Positions 26,361-36,300 of a DNA stretch of 64,000 nt are shown here, piece after piece. This DNA comes from Dyadobacter flavalbus (GTDB lineage: Bacteria > Bacteroidota > Bacteroidia > Cytophagales > Spirosomataceae). The notes under the pieces were generated by a model, which was not told the origin of the DNA, ran no database searches, and worked only from the letters and a program-made list of their open reading frames with translations. Location of the stretch: NCBI RefSeq assembly GCF_006149045.1, contig NZ_VBSN01000027.1, positions 744,001-808,000 of the forward strand, read 5' to 3'. The stretch's first letter is position 1; every line of letters starts with the position of its first letter. The translations under genes were made by a program, and so were the position numbers.

Positions 26361-27539
26361 TTATACTTGCTTTTCATAAATGATTTTCCCCTGAACAATC
26401 GTCATCTGAACCCTTATATCCTGATCGAAAATGACAATATCCGCATCTTTGCCAGCCGCCAGCGATCCTTTCTGACTTGCCCCCATAATCCGGGCCGGCG
26501 TCACCGTCATCATTCGCACGGCATCCAGCAGCGAAACATCCGCCATATGAACCATATTCCGGACAAGCCGGTCAGTCGTAGAAACACTTCCTGCAAACGA
26601 AGTACGGTCCGGCAGCTTGGCAACGCCATCTTCCACAATGACTTTCAAACCATTTTTCAGAGAACCGAGCGTGCTTTCGCCTTCGGGCATTCCGGCTGCA
26701 CGCATCGCATCGGTTATGAGTGCAATGCGGTCGGCGCCTTTTATCTTATATATCAGTTTGAGCAGCGGTGCCGGTAAATGCACGCCGTCCGCAATGATTT
26801 CCACGTCCATGTCCAGCAAATAAGCGCTTTCAATCGTGCCTGCATAGCGAAATGCGTTTCTGCGCGTAACGCCCGACATCGCCGAGTAAAGATGCGTAGC
26901 CAGCGAATAACCGTTTTCATACGCTTCCAGCACTTCCTCATAAATGGCATCCGTATGCGCAACGGCAGCCAGAATGCCTTTCTGACGAAGCCTGCGGCCA
27001 AATTCAATGGCACCGGGCAGCTCCGGCGCTGCACTCCAACGCGTAATGGAACTGGAATAGGCGAGTACTTCTTCGTATTCGGCCGGATCGGGGTTGCGGA
27101 TGTAACGCGGGTCCTGCGCGCCGCGCTGGCTCAGCGCAAAATAGGGTCCTTCCAGGTGCATACCCAGGAATTGAGCACCTTTCCGGTTTGCGGCGTTTGC
27201 CTGTTTGTAAAAATCCAGCGTCTGAAGCAGATCTTCTTTTTCGCTCGTCAGCGTTGTTGGAACCATGGACGTAGTGCCGTATTTGGCATGCGTTTCCGCA
27301 ATGGCCAGAAAAGCTTCTGCGCTGCCATCCATAAAATCATGGCCTCCGCCGCCATGCACATGCAGATCAATAAAGCCGGGTGCTATGTAATTTCCGTTTG
27401 CATTGATAATTTGTGCATCCGGAAAATCGACGTTTTCTTCATGCACACCCAAAATAACGCCATTTTCAACAAGCAAAACCCCATTCCGGATATAGCGGTA
27501 AGGTGTAATAATATCACCATTAATTATTTTTAATCGCAT
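26361..27539 (-). CDS. nagA: N-acetylglucosamine-6-phosphate deacetylase
   Basis: NagA, 392 residues, cytoplasmic amidohydrolase that removes acetate from GlcNAc-6-phosphate. The metal-binding HVH is at 60-62 in GFIDLHVHGGGGHDFMD. GMHLEGPYF holds the conserved Glu at 130, and AVAHTDA, THLYSAM and LITDAMRAAG carry the remaining His and Asp ligands. Length is normal. The gene is followed by the nagB-like gene after 18 bases, and preceded by a 179-base gap containing two kinds of short repeat between it and the transporter. Together with the transporter this defines an N-acetylhexosamine use pathway. Confidence 0.95.
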   Translation of the reverse strand: MRLKIINGDIITPYRYIRNGVLLVENGVILGVHEENVDFPDAQIINANGNYIAPGFIDLHVHGGGGHDFMDGSAEAFLAIAETHAKYGTTSMVPTTLTSEKEDLLQTLDFYKQANAANRKGAQFLGMHLEGPYFALSQRGAQDPRYIRNPDPAEYEEVLAYSSSITRWSAAPELPGAIEFGRRLRQKGILAAVAHTDAIYEEVLEAYENGYSLATHLYSAMSGVTRRNAFRYAGTIESAYLLDMDVEIIADGVHLPAPLLKLIYKIKGADRIALITDAMRAAGMPEGESTLGSLKNGLKVIVEDGVAKLPDRTSFAGSVSTTDRLVRNMVHMADVSLLDAVRMMTVTPARIMGASQKGSLAAGKDADIVIFDQDIRVQMTIVQGKIIYEKQV

Positions 27540-27548
27540 TGGTTTTTG

Positions 27549-27575
27549 GCTGTTAGCTATTAGCCGTTAGCTGTT
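27549..27575. repeat. Degenerate 7-bp repeat array
   Basis: About four tandem heptamers of the GTTAGCT type (GCTGTTA, GCTATTA, GCCGTTA, GCTGTTA) in the gap between the transporter and nagA. It shares its unit with the larger arrays at 38076 and 56627. Confidence 0.7.
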
Positions 27576-27613
27576 AAATTTTCAAATGTTCCGTCAGGAA
27601 CAAAATACCGGTA

Positions 27614-27700
27614 GCACGTCGGGTGCACGTCGTATGCATGTCACGTCATGTGCACGTTGTATGCATGTCGCGCGCACATCATGTCGCACGCCGTATATCA
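27614..27700. repeat. Degenerate 9-bp / 27-bp repeat array
   Basis: Roughly nine degenerate nonamers built from GCACGTCGT and ATGCATGTC. The segment GTGCACGTNGTATGCATGTC occurs at 27623 and again at 27650, a 27-bp period. The array is rich in self-complementary GTGCAC and ATGCAT. It lies inside the operon, between transporter stop and nagA start. Confidence 0.7.
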
Positions 27701-27718
27701 TGCCGGGCATGTTATAAA

Positions 27719-29041
27719 TTATAAATTCCAGCGGCGCAGTTTGTGCCCTTTTACAGCATAAAAAACCAGATAAAGGTAACACGGAAGCAAAACCCAGTAG
27801 GCTTGCCGCACATCCAGTTTATCCGCAAAATAGCCGTAGAAAAGGGGCATAATGGCGTTTCCGCAAAGTCCCATGATCATAATGGAAGCGCCCAGTTTGG
27901 TAAATCTTCCCAGATTGTCCAGCGCCAGCGGCCATATCCCGGCCCAGACCAGCGAATTGGCCAAACCCAGCAACACAACAAACCAGATGGAAATATCCGC
28001 ACGATGCCCCAGCAGTTCCACCGGGCCGCGGGCAAAAATGATCAGTAACGTAAAAGCAGTTCCAAGCAGCGTGCAAATCCGCAGCGCATTCACCTGACTA
28101 AGGAATTTCGGAATCAATGTAATTCCGATCAGGTAGCCGCAAATGGTACAGAAAAGCGTGTACGAAGGAAAAACCTTGGCTTCCAGAAGATCAATTCCCA
28201 TGGAATTGGCATAACCGATAATGGTATCAATGGCAATTACCTGCGTCCCGACATGAAGAAAAATCGCAATGGCACCCAGAATCAAATGCGGAAACTGGAA
28301 AATACTCGTTTTCCCGGCATTTGCACTTGCAATTTCCTGACTTTCATGTTCGGTGTCAATTTCAGGCAACGGCGATTTGTAAACCAGAATACCGAGTACA
28401 AACAGAAAACTGCCCAAACCAATATACGGATTGATAACCCGGCGGATCAGTTCGTCAAGCGCTGCGCTTCTTTCAACGTCCGTCATGGAACCGAGCTGTG
28501 CAAAAAGATCCGTATCCGTTGGCCGGAGAATAACGGCAGCAAACACGATCGGTGAAAGAATGCCCGCCGCTTTGTTACAGATTCCCATCATGCTGATGCG
28601 TTGCGCCGCCCGCTCTTTCGCGCCAAGAATTGTTATGTAAGGATTGGCGGCCGTCTGAAGAATGGCCAATCCGATTCCTATTGTAAACAACCCTAGCAAA
28701 AAGATTTCATACGTTCGGGTCATGGCCGCCGGAACAAAAATAAATGCGCCCAGCGCCATGGCCCAGAAACCGAACATCATTCCTTTTTTAAAACCAACCG
28801 ATTTCAATAAGTAGGAAGAAGGCACAGACATGACGAAATAGGCGATGTAAAAGGCAAATGCAACCAGATATGCCTGAAAACTGGTGAGCTCGCAGGCAAT
28901 CTTGAAATACGGAATCAGAATGGAATTGACCCAGGACACGAAACCGAATATAAAGAACATCAGTCCGATCAGAAAAATGGAAATGGTCGTTTCCCGGCTC
29001 GAAAGATTTTCAACTTTGATGGCTGCGGCTGTACTTTTCAT
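27719..29041 (-). CDS. nagP: FucP-family sugar MFS transporter (probable GlcNAc permease)
   Basis: Major facilitator of 440 residues with twelve hydrophobic segments, of the FucP/GluP proton-sugar symporter type. Family hallmarks include FFIFGFVSWVNSILIPYFK near the N-terminus and LGLFTIGIGLAILQTAANPY in the fourth to fifth helices. In Bacteroidota members placed next to nagA and nagB usually carry N-acetylglucosamine across the inner membrane (NagP), which fits here, but substrate is inferred from context. No GlcNAc kinase gene is visible in the window, so phosphorylation must be provided elsewhere. It starts 50 bases after the stop of the upstream oxidoreductase. Confidence 0.88.
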   Translation of the reverse strand: MKSTAAAIKVENLSSRETTISIFLIGLMFFIFGFVSWVNSILIPYFKIACELTSFQAYLVAFAFYIAYFVMSVPSSYLLKSVGFKKGMMFGFWAMALGAFIFVPAAMTRTYEIFLLGLFTIGIGLAILQTAANPYITILGAKERAAQRISMMGICNKAAGILSPIVFAAVILRPTDTDLFAQLGSMTDVERSAALDELIRRVINPYIGLGSFLFVLGILVYKSPLPEIDTEHESQEIASANAGKTSIFQFPHLILGAIAIFLHVGTQVIAIDTIIGYANSMGIDLLEAKVFPSYTLFCTICGYLIGITLIPKFLSQVNALRICTLLGTAFTLLIIFARGPVELLGHRADISIWFVVLLGLANSLVWAGIWPLALDNLGRFTKLGASIMIMGLCGNAIMPLFYGYFADKLDVRQAYWVLLPCYLYLVFYAVKGHKLRRWNL

Positions 29042-29091
29042 CTATTTGAATTAGGTGCTTGGATTCGCTTCTTTCTGAAATCTTGCTTGTT

Positions 29092-30486
29092 TTATACGGT
29101 TGGTTCCCAGCCTTTCTCGTATTCACGTTTCCACAACTTCGCTGCTTCCTTGCTGTTTTTAATATGACCGTTGGAAGGATCGATGTGAAGCGTTTCGCCC
29201 GTACGGATCGCAATATTTCCAAGCTGCGCAAGCAATGTGCTTTTATGTCCGCCCACGATTTCTGCATTCAGCGTTGCACCATTCTTGATTCCTTCAAAAA
29301 AGTTCTGGATGTGCAGGGCATCTAGTCCCTGCGAAGGGTTCATTTTGTTTCTCGGGTCAATGACAAAATCATTTTTAACCTCTTTAACCAGCTTGTTTTC
29401 CAAATCGTAAACCTTATACGTATTGCCTTCGCCGATCTGCAGAGAGCCGGTATCGCCGTAAAATATAACGCCCACGCTGCTTCCTTCAATGGTTCGCCCA
29501 TTGCAGCTTCTTCCTTCCCACGTCATGGCCGTGTTATTGTCAAATTCCAGATTGATAACCTGTGTGTCCGGCGCTTCCCAGTCGTCTTTGTAGCGGTAAC
29601 GGCCTCCGGCAGAGGTAACACGCGTCGGAAAATCGACCTGCAAACCCCAGCGCATCAGATCCAGCATGTGCGTTCCGTTGTTAAGCGCTTCGCCTGTTCC
29701 CCAGTTCCAGAGCCAGTGCCAGTTGTAATGCACGATATTGTCTTTATATGGCCTTCTCGGCGCGGGTCCCTGCCATAGTTCAAAGTCGAGCCACGAAGGA
29801 ACAGCCACTTCTTTTCCGATGCCGATGGAAGCGCGGTTGTTTGTATACCAGCCTTTTACAAAATACGGCCTGCCGATTGCACCGCTGTGCACTTCCTTGA
29901 TGGCCGCCGCCACATTCGGCCACGAACGGCGCTGATTGCCCATCTGGATGACATTCTTGTATTTTTTGGCAACCGCCACCAGCATTTCGCCTTCGGCCGG
30001 ATTATGACTGCAGGGTTTTTCAAGATACACGTGCTTGCCCGCTTTGGAAGCCAGAATCGCAGCCGGTGCATGCCAGTGATCGGGAGCGGCAATCACCAGC
30101 GCATCCATATCCTTGTTTTCCAATGCTTTCCTGAAATCGGGCGTATTGGCAGGCTTTGATTTCTGAATATCGTTGACGGTTGCAATGCATTTTTCAGCCG
30201 CTCTGGAATCAACATCCGAAATGGAAACAACCTCACAATTAGGTTGCAATGCATAATTGGAAGCCAGCGCAAGACCGCGGCTGTTGACGCCCATCATGCC
30301 GACCTTCACTTTTTCATTCGCGCCCAAAATGCGTGCGTAACTTTTTGGCGTAAAGCCCGGCAGTATCCCGCCGAACGTCAGCAGCGCACTTCCGGCAAGT
30401 GTTTTCTTGATAAAATCCCTGCGGTTATCAGCGGTTGCTTCATTGCCGGACTGGACAATACGCTTTGTATGATCTGAATTTTGCAT
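29092..30486 (-). CDS. Tat-exported Gfo/Idh/MocA-family oxidoreductase
   Basis: NAD(P)-dependent oxidoreductase-fold protein of 464 residues. A twin-arginine signal, NRRDFIKKTLAGSALLTFGG, is at about 21-40 after a polar leader, so it should be exported folded with its cofactor. The Rossmann segment KVGMMGVNSRGLAL and the catalytic-Lys motif YLEKPCSHN are clear, as is DHWHAPAAILASKAGKHV. The C-terminal half is the usual open-faced sheet domain. It is in the minus-strand operon with nagA, nagB and the transporter. It does not show the GH109 pattern, so hydrolytic activity is not indicated. Oxidation of a sugar or glycoside is the likely chemistry; substrate unknown. Confidence 0.88.
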   Translation of the reverse strand: MQNSDHTKRIVQSGNEATADNRRDFIKKTLAGSALLTFGGILPGFTPKSYARILGANEKVKVGMMGVNSRGLALASNYALQPNCEVVSISDVDSRAAEKCIATVNDIQKSKPANTPDFRKALENKDMDALVIAAPDHWHAPAAILASKAGKHVYLEKPCSHNPAEGEMLVAVAKKYKNVIQMGNQRRSWPNVAAAIKEVHSGAIGRPYFVKGWYTNNRASIGIGKEVAVPSWLDFELWQGPAPRRPYKDNIVHYNWHWLWNWGTGEALNNGTHMLDLMRWGLQVDFPTRVTSAGGRYRYKDDWEAPDTQVINLEFDNNTAMTWEGRSCNGRTIEGSSVGVIFYGDTGSLQIGEGNTYKVYDLENKLVKEVKNDFVIDPRNKMNPSQGLDALHIQNFFEGIKNGATLNAEIVGGHKSTLLAQLGNIAIRTGETLHIDPSNGHIKNSKEAAKLWKREYEKGWEPTV

Positions 30487-30645
30487 ATGGTTAATGGTTT
30501 AATGTAATGTTATAAGACATTCAAACTGCCGGATTTACTTTCCCGGCACGAAAGCGACCGTAAAGACAATTTTGTTTCAGGCCTGATCCTGTATTTCGCT
30601 TTGGTAACGACTATGTGCAGCCGGAATAAAAAAGCGGTCGTATTT

Positions 30646-31650
30646 TTATTTTTTGCGCGCTTTGCTCAATACGCTTTCCAGCGTTACATTTTTGCCGCCT
30701 TGTCTTTTGCTTTCATCGGCAGCTTCCATAAAGGTGAATATTTCTATTGTTTCTTTGGAAGTAACGGGCACTTCGCCGGTCTGGAAATACTTGATAATGT
30801 CTTTAAGCAAAGGTTCATAGCCGCCGTACGGGCCGAGGGTTTTGTTGCCGTCCTGCGTAAATACCGTTCCGCCGTAGTCATGCTTACCGGTACGCGTTCC
30901 GCGGAATGTTCCCGTTCTGCCGTCTTCCCAGATGCCCACAACAATGTCGGTATCCGGCGTACTGACGCGGGTCACGCTCTTGCAGCCGGTTCCCATTACG
31001 GTATAAAGCGCTTCGATGCCGTGAATTCCGTACCAGAAAAAATCAGGATGTGTTTTTTCAAGAACGGCAGGACTGTACGTATCGGCGCCGAGTACTTTGC
31101 TTTTATCAATGCTTTCAATCCCTTTCATATAGCGCAAGGATGAAGCTGAGAAAACAGGAATCTTGTATTTCTCCGAAGCTTCATAAATCGCCAGCGTATC
31201 TTTTAATGTTCCGGCAACAGGCTTGTCGATAAACATTTTTTTACCGGCTTTGAAAACTTCCAGCGCCTGTTCCAGGTGAAGACGGCCGTCATTGGTTTCC
31301 AGCAGGATTACGTCCGTTTTGCCAAGCAGCTCCTGAATGGAACCGGTTATTTCCACACCCAGCTTTTTTACATCTTCCATATAGCCGGGAATGCGCTTGG
31401 TGCTGGATTCAATGTCTTTGCTTCCGTACGGATAAGCGGCTGTAACCCGGTACCCGTCATAAACGGCATCCGGCTGTTCGGCATTCAGGGCTTTGGTAAA
31501 TGCAATGCTGTGCGACGTATCCAGCCCGATTATTCCGACTCTTTTTCCATCTGCGGGCATCGCTTTTAAAGGAAAATGACCGAGCAGATTCAATCCTACT
31601 CCGGTGACAACGGAATGCTGAATGAATCTTCTTCTGCTGAGAATATGCAT
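30646..31650 (-). CDS. Tat-exported Gfo/Idh/MocA-family oxidoreductase (short form)
   Basis: Oxidoreductase-fold protein of 334 residues with a twin-arginine signal, MHILSRRRFIQHSVVTGVG. The Rossmann entry reads KRVGIIGLDTSHSIAF, a GxDxSHS variant seen in one subgroup of the family, and the catalytic-Lys motif is MFIDKPVAGTLKD. I start at the ATG at 31650; an open frame runs 24 codons further but that region contains the promoter and operator. It is probably the first gene of the operon that continues to nagB and the lipoprotein, with a 159-base gap before the next gene. Its substrate is unknown. Confidence 0.86.
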   Translation of the reverse strand: MHILSRRRFIQHSVVTGVGLNLLGHFPLKAMPADGKRVGIIGLDTSHSIAFTKALNAEQPDAVYDGYRVTAAYPYGSKDIESSTKRIPGYMEDVKKLGVEITGSIQELLGKTDVILLETNDGRLHLEQALEVFKAGKKMFIDKPVAGTLKDTLAIYEASEKYKIPVFSASSLRYMKGIESIDKSKVLGADTYSPAVLEKTHPDFFWYGIHGIEALYTVMGTGCKSVTRVSTPDTDIVVGIWEDGRTGTFRGTRTGKHDYGGTVFTQDGNKTLGPYGGYEPLLKDIIKYFQTGEVPVTSKETIEIFTFMEAADESKRQGGKNVTLESVLSKARKK

Positions 31651-31698
31651 AAACTGAAAAGTAAAATTGTTAGTGAATGGAAAAGGGCTTTTAGTGTC

Positions 31699-31710
31699 GG
31701 GTACGTACCC
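31699..31710. promoter_or_regulatory. 12-bp palindromic operator candidate
   Basis: Perfect palindrome GGGTACGTACCC with a central CG step, as in many LacI-family operators. It begins one base past the minus-strand -7 box (31712-31719), so it covers the expected transcription start. The adjacent LacI-type gene is the obvious candidate regulator. Confidence 0.5.
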
Positions 31711-31711
31711 G

Positions 31712-31740
31712 TAAATATACAAACCTTTTTTTATTTACAA
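31712..31740 (-). promoter_or_regulatory. Promoter of the exported-oxidoreductase/nag operon
   Basis: On the minus strand TTG (31738-31740) is followed after 18 bases by TATATTTA (31712-31719), close to the Bacteroidota TTG/TAnnTTTG form. It lies about 62 bases before the ATG at 31650. Confidence 0.5.
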
Positions 31741-31822
31741 CTGAAAGCATGATTTGTTTGCAATTTATTTTGTCCTTAATGCCTGATGTAAATACAATCT
31801 TTTGTAAAAACGGCCATATGCC

Positions 31823-32881
31823 TCAGTTCTGGTAAAATGCCTGATTTTCCTTGGTAATAATGTCGATGGGCATGAAATGTACTTTTTCTACTGGCGAGCC
31901 CAGCACCAGCGTCTGGTATAACGCCATTAGTCCGCGGAAACCCTGTTCTTCGGGTTTATGGCAAATCAGGAAATCGATCAGGCCTTCTTTCAGGAAGCGT
32001 ATGTTTTCTTTCAGGAAATCGTAGCCGATCAGCGAAATGTCTTTCCGGCCTGCATTTTCAAGAAAAGAAGCGACAGAAAAAACCCTTGAATTAGTCACGA
32101 AAATGGCTTCTATATCTTCATGATCATAAAGAACGCGCGTAAGCTCTTTGGCAACGGAAAGCTTGTCGGTATCTTTTATATCAACCCGTATAATTTCGCA
32201 TGGCTGGCTGTGATCCTTAAAATACGAACGAAAGCCTTCTTCAATCTGCAGATAACTGTAATTGTCCGTTTCTTTCGAAATATTGACTACAAGTACTTTA
32301 TGGTTTTCCTTAAGACGATACGTAAGCAGCTTGGCACCGACATACCCGCTCTGGAAAAGGTGCGGACCAATGTAGCACAGATTATCCTGTTCCGGAACGT
32401 TGGAATCAATGAAAACAACCGGAATTTTAAGTTTCTGACAGGCCTGGATCAATTGTCTGGACTCATCAATAAACGATGGCGCAAGCAGAATTCCCTGCAC
32501 TTCCTTTTTCAGGATCAGTTCGGCCTGTTCGGTAAATGAATGCTTGTCGTTCAGGTCGAAGAAAAAGGTTTGCACCTGAATGCCGTATTTCCTGATCTCC
32601 GCTTCTGCACGCATGATCCCGCGAAACGGCGCTTCCCAGAAATCCGTTTCCTCCGAAACACGCGGGATCAGCACGGCCAGTGAAATAATCTTGCGCGAGG
32701 CAAGCCGGCTGGCAAGCACATTCGGCTGATAATCCAGCTCCGTTATGATGTCATTGATCTTCTTTTTGGTCTTTTCGGAAACGCCCGGACGGTTGTGAAT
32801 GACGCGGTCCACAGTAGCTATGGAAACGTTGGCACGCCGGGCAATTTCCTTTACTCCGGAATGTGTGTTCTCTTCTTTCAT
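31823..32881 (-). CDS. LacI-family transcriptional regulator
   Basis: LacI/GalR-type regulator of 352 residues. The DNA-binding domain occupies about 8-60 and includes GVKEIARRANVSIATVDRVI and the hinge helix NVLASRLAS. The rest is a periplasmic-binding-protein-like sugar sensor, starting ISLAVLIPRVSEETDFW, which resembles the LacI subgroup that binds ribose-like or amino sugar ligands. It is encoded at the head of the minus-strand sugar operon and divergently from susC. A 12-bp palindrome overlaps the promoter of the operon it precedes. It most likely represses the operon and perhaps the susCD-sulfatase side until an inducing sugar is present. Confidence 0.92.
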   Translation of the reverse strand: MKEENTHSGVKEIARRANVSIATVDRVIHNRPGVSEKTKKKINDIITELDYQPNVLASRLASRKIISLAVLIPRVSEETDFWEAPFRGIMRAEAEIRKYGIQVQTFFFDLNDKHSFTEQAELILKKEVQGILLAPSFIDESRQLIQACQKLKIPVVFIDSNVPEQDNLCYIGPHLFQSGYVGAKLLTYRLKENHKVLVVNISKETDNYSYLQIEEGFRSYFKDHSQPCEIIRVDIKDTDKLSVAKELTRVLYDHEDIEAIFVTNSRVFSVASFLENAGRKDISLIGYDFLKENIRFLKEGLIDFLICHKPEEQGFRGLMALYQTLVLGSPVEKVHFMPIDIITKENQAFYQN

Positions 32882-33335
32882 CGGTTCTGGTTAATGCCGG
32901 ATCAATGCGGAATATTAATGATTTTTTCTGAATCCTTCGCAAACAATGATCTTTTGCAACCGGTACAGGACAAAAAGCCAGCTAACCAAATACTCTTCCA
33001 TGTTGCTGTTTCCAGTAGAATTAAAGGATTAGCTGTATTTATATAATTTATCAAATAAAAACGGCATGGCAGCATGCCTGCATACGGAACAGGTTTGATT
33101 ATGTCGATGCATATATCTTATTTTGTCCATCAACTTAGTAGAGTAATCATGCCTTTTCATTTTGATAAATCCAGAACCCGCGTATTATGAATACCGCTAT
33201 CAGTTTTTCAAAGAATTTTTATTTCGGCAGTATGCCCCCACTTTTCGTTGCGGAAGTACAAAGCAGCTGCCACTTTTCTCTCCGGTTGCAATAATCAGTT
33301 TATCGTATTTCAATGTCTCTCAATTTCTAACCCTT
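32882..33335. other. Intergenic region between lacI-type regulator and susC
   Basis: This 454-base AT-rich gap separates the divergent regulator and susC genes and must hold both promoters. A perfect 6-bp inverted repeat, GGCATG-GCAG-CATGCC, is at 33063-33078. A TTG at about 33095-33097 is followed after 21 bases by TATTTTG, one base short of the Bacteroidota consensus. An open frame through the second half in phase with susC (from 33162) lacks coding character. No RNA gene was recognised. Confidence 0.4.
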
Positions 33336-36300
33336 ATGTATTTAAATTTCTATAAAACCTTCTTTCAGCGGAGCAAAGCGGCATTTTTTCTGGCTGCCTT
33401 ACTCTTTGGCCTGCATGCCAATGCCCAGAACGTTACTGTAAAAGGAACGGTTACTTCCGCTGCCGACCGTTCGGCTTTGCCCGGCGTTAACGTAATTGTC
33501 AAGAATTCTCTGAACGGAACCACAACGGACGTGGCCGGAAAATACGAACTCAGTGCGCCTTCGGACGCCGTGCTTGTTTTTTCGGGCATCGGGTTTGTGA
33601 CGCAGGAAGCGGCTGTAAATGGTAAAAGCATACTGGATTTGCAGCTCGCCGTGGATACCAAACAGCTGGAAGAAGTAGTGGTTGTAGGGTACGGAACGCA
33701 AAAGCGTACGAGCCTGACCAATTCCATTTCGCAGATCAGCGGCGAGGAGGTGACGCGCAGGCCGGTTTCCAACATTCAGCAATCCTTTCAGGGCGTGATG
33801 CCAGGCGTTACCGTAACGGATCTGGGCGGCTCACCGGGAAAATCCAACGCAACGATCCGCGTGCGCGGAATCACTACTTTCAACATAAACAGCAGCAGCA
33901 CAAGCGGTTATGATCTTGGAAAAAATGACGCACTGGTGATTGTTGATGGGATTGAACAAAGGTTAAGCGACATCAATCCGGACGATATTGAAACGATTTC
34001 GGTTCTGAAAGATGCTTCTTCGACGGCCATTTACGGATCGCGGGCAACAAACGGTGTTGTGCTGGTTCGTACCAAAAGAGCCAAAGGAAGCAAGGTGCAA
34101 GTGGATTATCACGGCTATTATGCCATTCAGAAATCCAATAATGTACCCAAAATGATGGGGCTGGAAGCCTATATGCGCGAGCAGGTTGCCGCTTACACCA
34201 ATGCCGGCGCTACGTTGCCCGCACGCTTTACCGAGCAATCCATTCAGACGTGGATCAATGCAACGGACCGTGAAAAATATCCTTTGCCGAACACATGGTT
34301 TGACATCATGCTGAAAGCCGCTCCACAGCAAAATCATACATTTTCAGTAGCCGGCGGAAATGAAACCCTTCGTACAAGGCTGAGCGTAAGATACCAGGAT
34401 CAGGAAGGTGTAATCAATAATTTCGGAAATAAAATTGGCGAGATCAGACTGAACTCCGATTATGAAGTTTCCAGAAGACTGCGTGTGAGTGCCGATGTAA
34501 ATTACCGTTTTAACAAAACGGAAAGTCCGTCGACGAATCCGACGGCTCCGCTGAACAACTTTTTTCATGGAACGTTGTGGGCCGTTCCCAAATATCCGGA
34601 CGGCACTTACGGACTCAGCACGCAGGGGAATAATCCGCTGATGTTTAATGAGATCGGCGGGCAGTCGAAACAGCATACGGATTATCTGGCCGGTTACATC
34701 AAAGCCGATTTCGACATTGCGGAAGGACTTACTTTTTCATCCCAGCTGGCAGGAAGAGGTTTTTTCACCCAGCAGAAAAACTACATCAATTCTTACGTCA
34801 ATACCGATAAGAATACCAACATTACCAAAACCATTGCCAACAACAGCCTCACGGAAGTAAGGGATAACCTCAAAGAATATACGCTGAACAATCTTTTGAC
34901 TTACGAAAAAAGCATCGGCAAAAATAACTTCAAAGGATTGCTCGGCTATTCGCAGATCGGCAACACACAGACTTTTTTATCCGCATACCGCGAACGTTTT
35001 TACAACAACAACATCGGTTCCATCAGTGAAGGCGCCAATGACGGTACCAAAAACAATTCAGGAAGGGATGCCGTTTACGGATTGCGTTCGTTTTTCGGAC
35101 GTGTGAATTATGATTTTGACGAAAAGTATCTGCTGGAAGTCAATGCGCGTTATGACGGCTCGTCGAAATTTACCGGAGACAAGCAATACAGTGTTTTCCC
35201 TTCCTTTTCGGCAGGCTGGCGGATTTCAAAGGAAAACTTCTGGAAGCCGCTTGAAAAAGCAGTGAATGATCTGAAATTCCGGGGTTCGTGGGGTGTTACC
35301 GGAAACCAGTCCGTGGATTTGTACAGTTATTATGCAGCGCTTACCGCAGCGGGTTACAACTTTGGCGGAGCGGCCGTGCCGGGTTACCGCCCCACAACGC
35401 TTGCGAATACCGGTCTGGGCTGGGAATCCACTACGCAACTGGATTTAGGTCTTGACGCTTCGCTGCTGAACAGAAGACTGAACCTTACCGTGGATTATTA
35501 CCGGAAACTGACGGACGACATCCTGCTCAATCTGGAAATCCCTGCTACAATCGGCCTTACAGCGCCGCCGCAGAATGCCGGTTCCGTTGAAAACAAAGGC
35601 TGGGAATTCAGCCTGAATTACAGAGGCACGCCGGCAAGTTCCGGTTTCCGGTATAATCTGGGTGCCAACCTCAGCATCAATGAAAACAAAGTTACAGACC
35701 TGAAAGGCACCGGCCCGTATATCACCGGTTCCGACATTGACCCGCGCTACATCATTGCAAAAGGATTGCCGATCAACACACTCTGGGGTTTCAAAACAGA
35801 CGGGCTTTTCCAGACCGAGCAGGAAATTGCCGAGTATAAAGCGACGTATGCCGCCAATACGAAGCCCGGCGATGTAAAATATGTGGATCTGAACAAAGAC
35901 GGCAAGATCAATGCCAATGACATGACGGCCATCGGCAATTCCTTTCCGAAATATACTTTCGGCTTCAATTCCGACTTTTCATACAAAAATTTTGAGCTGA
36001 GTATTCTTTTTCAGGGTGCTGCAAAAGTGGATGCAAGGCTGGCCGGCGCTCTGGCCGAAATGGGAAATCAGGAAGGGTTTACGCACGAAATTTATACCAA
36101 CAATTACTGGACGCCGGAAAATACGGATGCCCGTTTTCCGCGGCCGATCAAATTTGACCTGAGAAACGTGGCGACTTCTGACCGGCTGGTGCTGAACGGC
36201 TCTTACCTGAGGCTGAAAAACGTGCAGCTTGCCTATACAGTGCCTTCTGAAATATCCAAAAAGATTTACCTCAACAGGCTTCGCATTTATGCTTCTGCGA

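Noticed and set aside
29092-30486. GH109 alpha-N-acetylgalactosaminidase
   Set aside because: Tat signal and NAD fold agree, but the conserved region follows the general Gfo/Idh/MocA pattern with EKPCSHN, not the GH109 sequence I know.
33162-33335. N-terminal extension of SusC
   Set aside because: The extra 58 residues precede a clear signal peptide and are AT-rich leader sequence.
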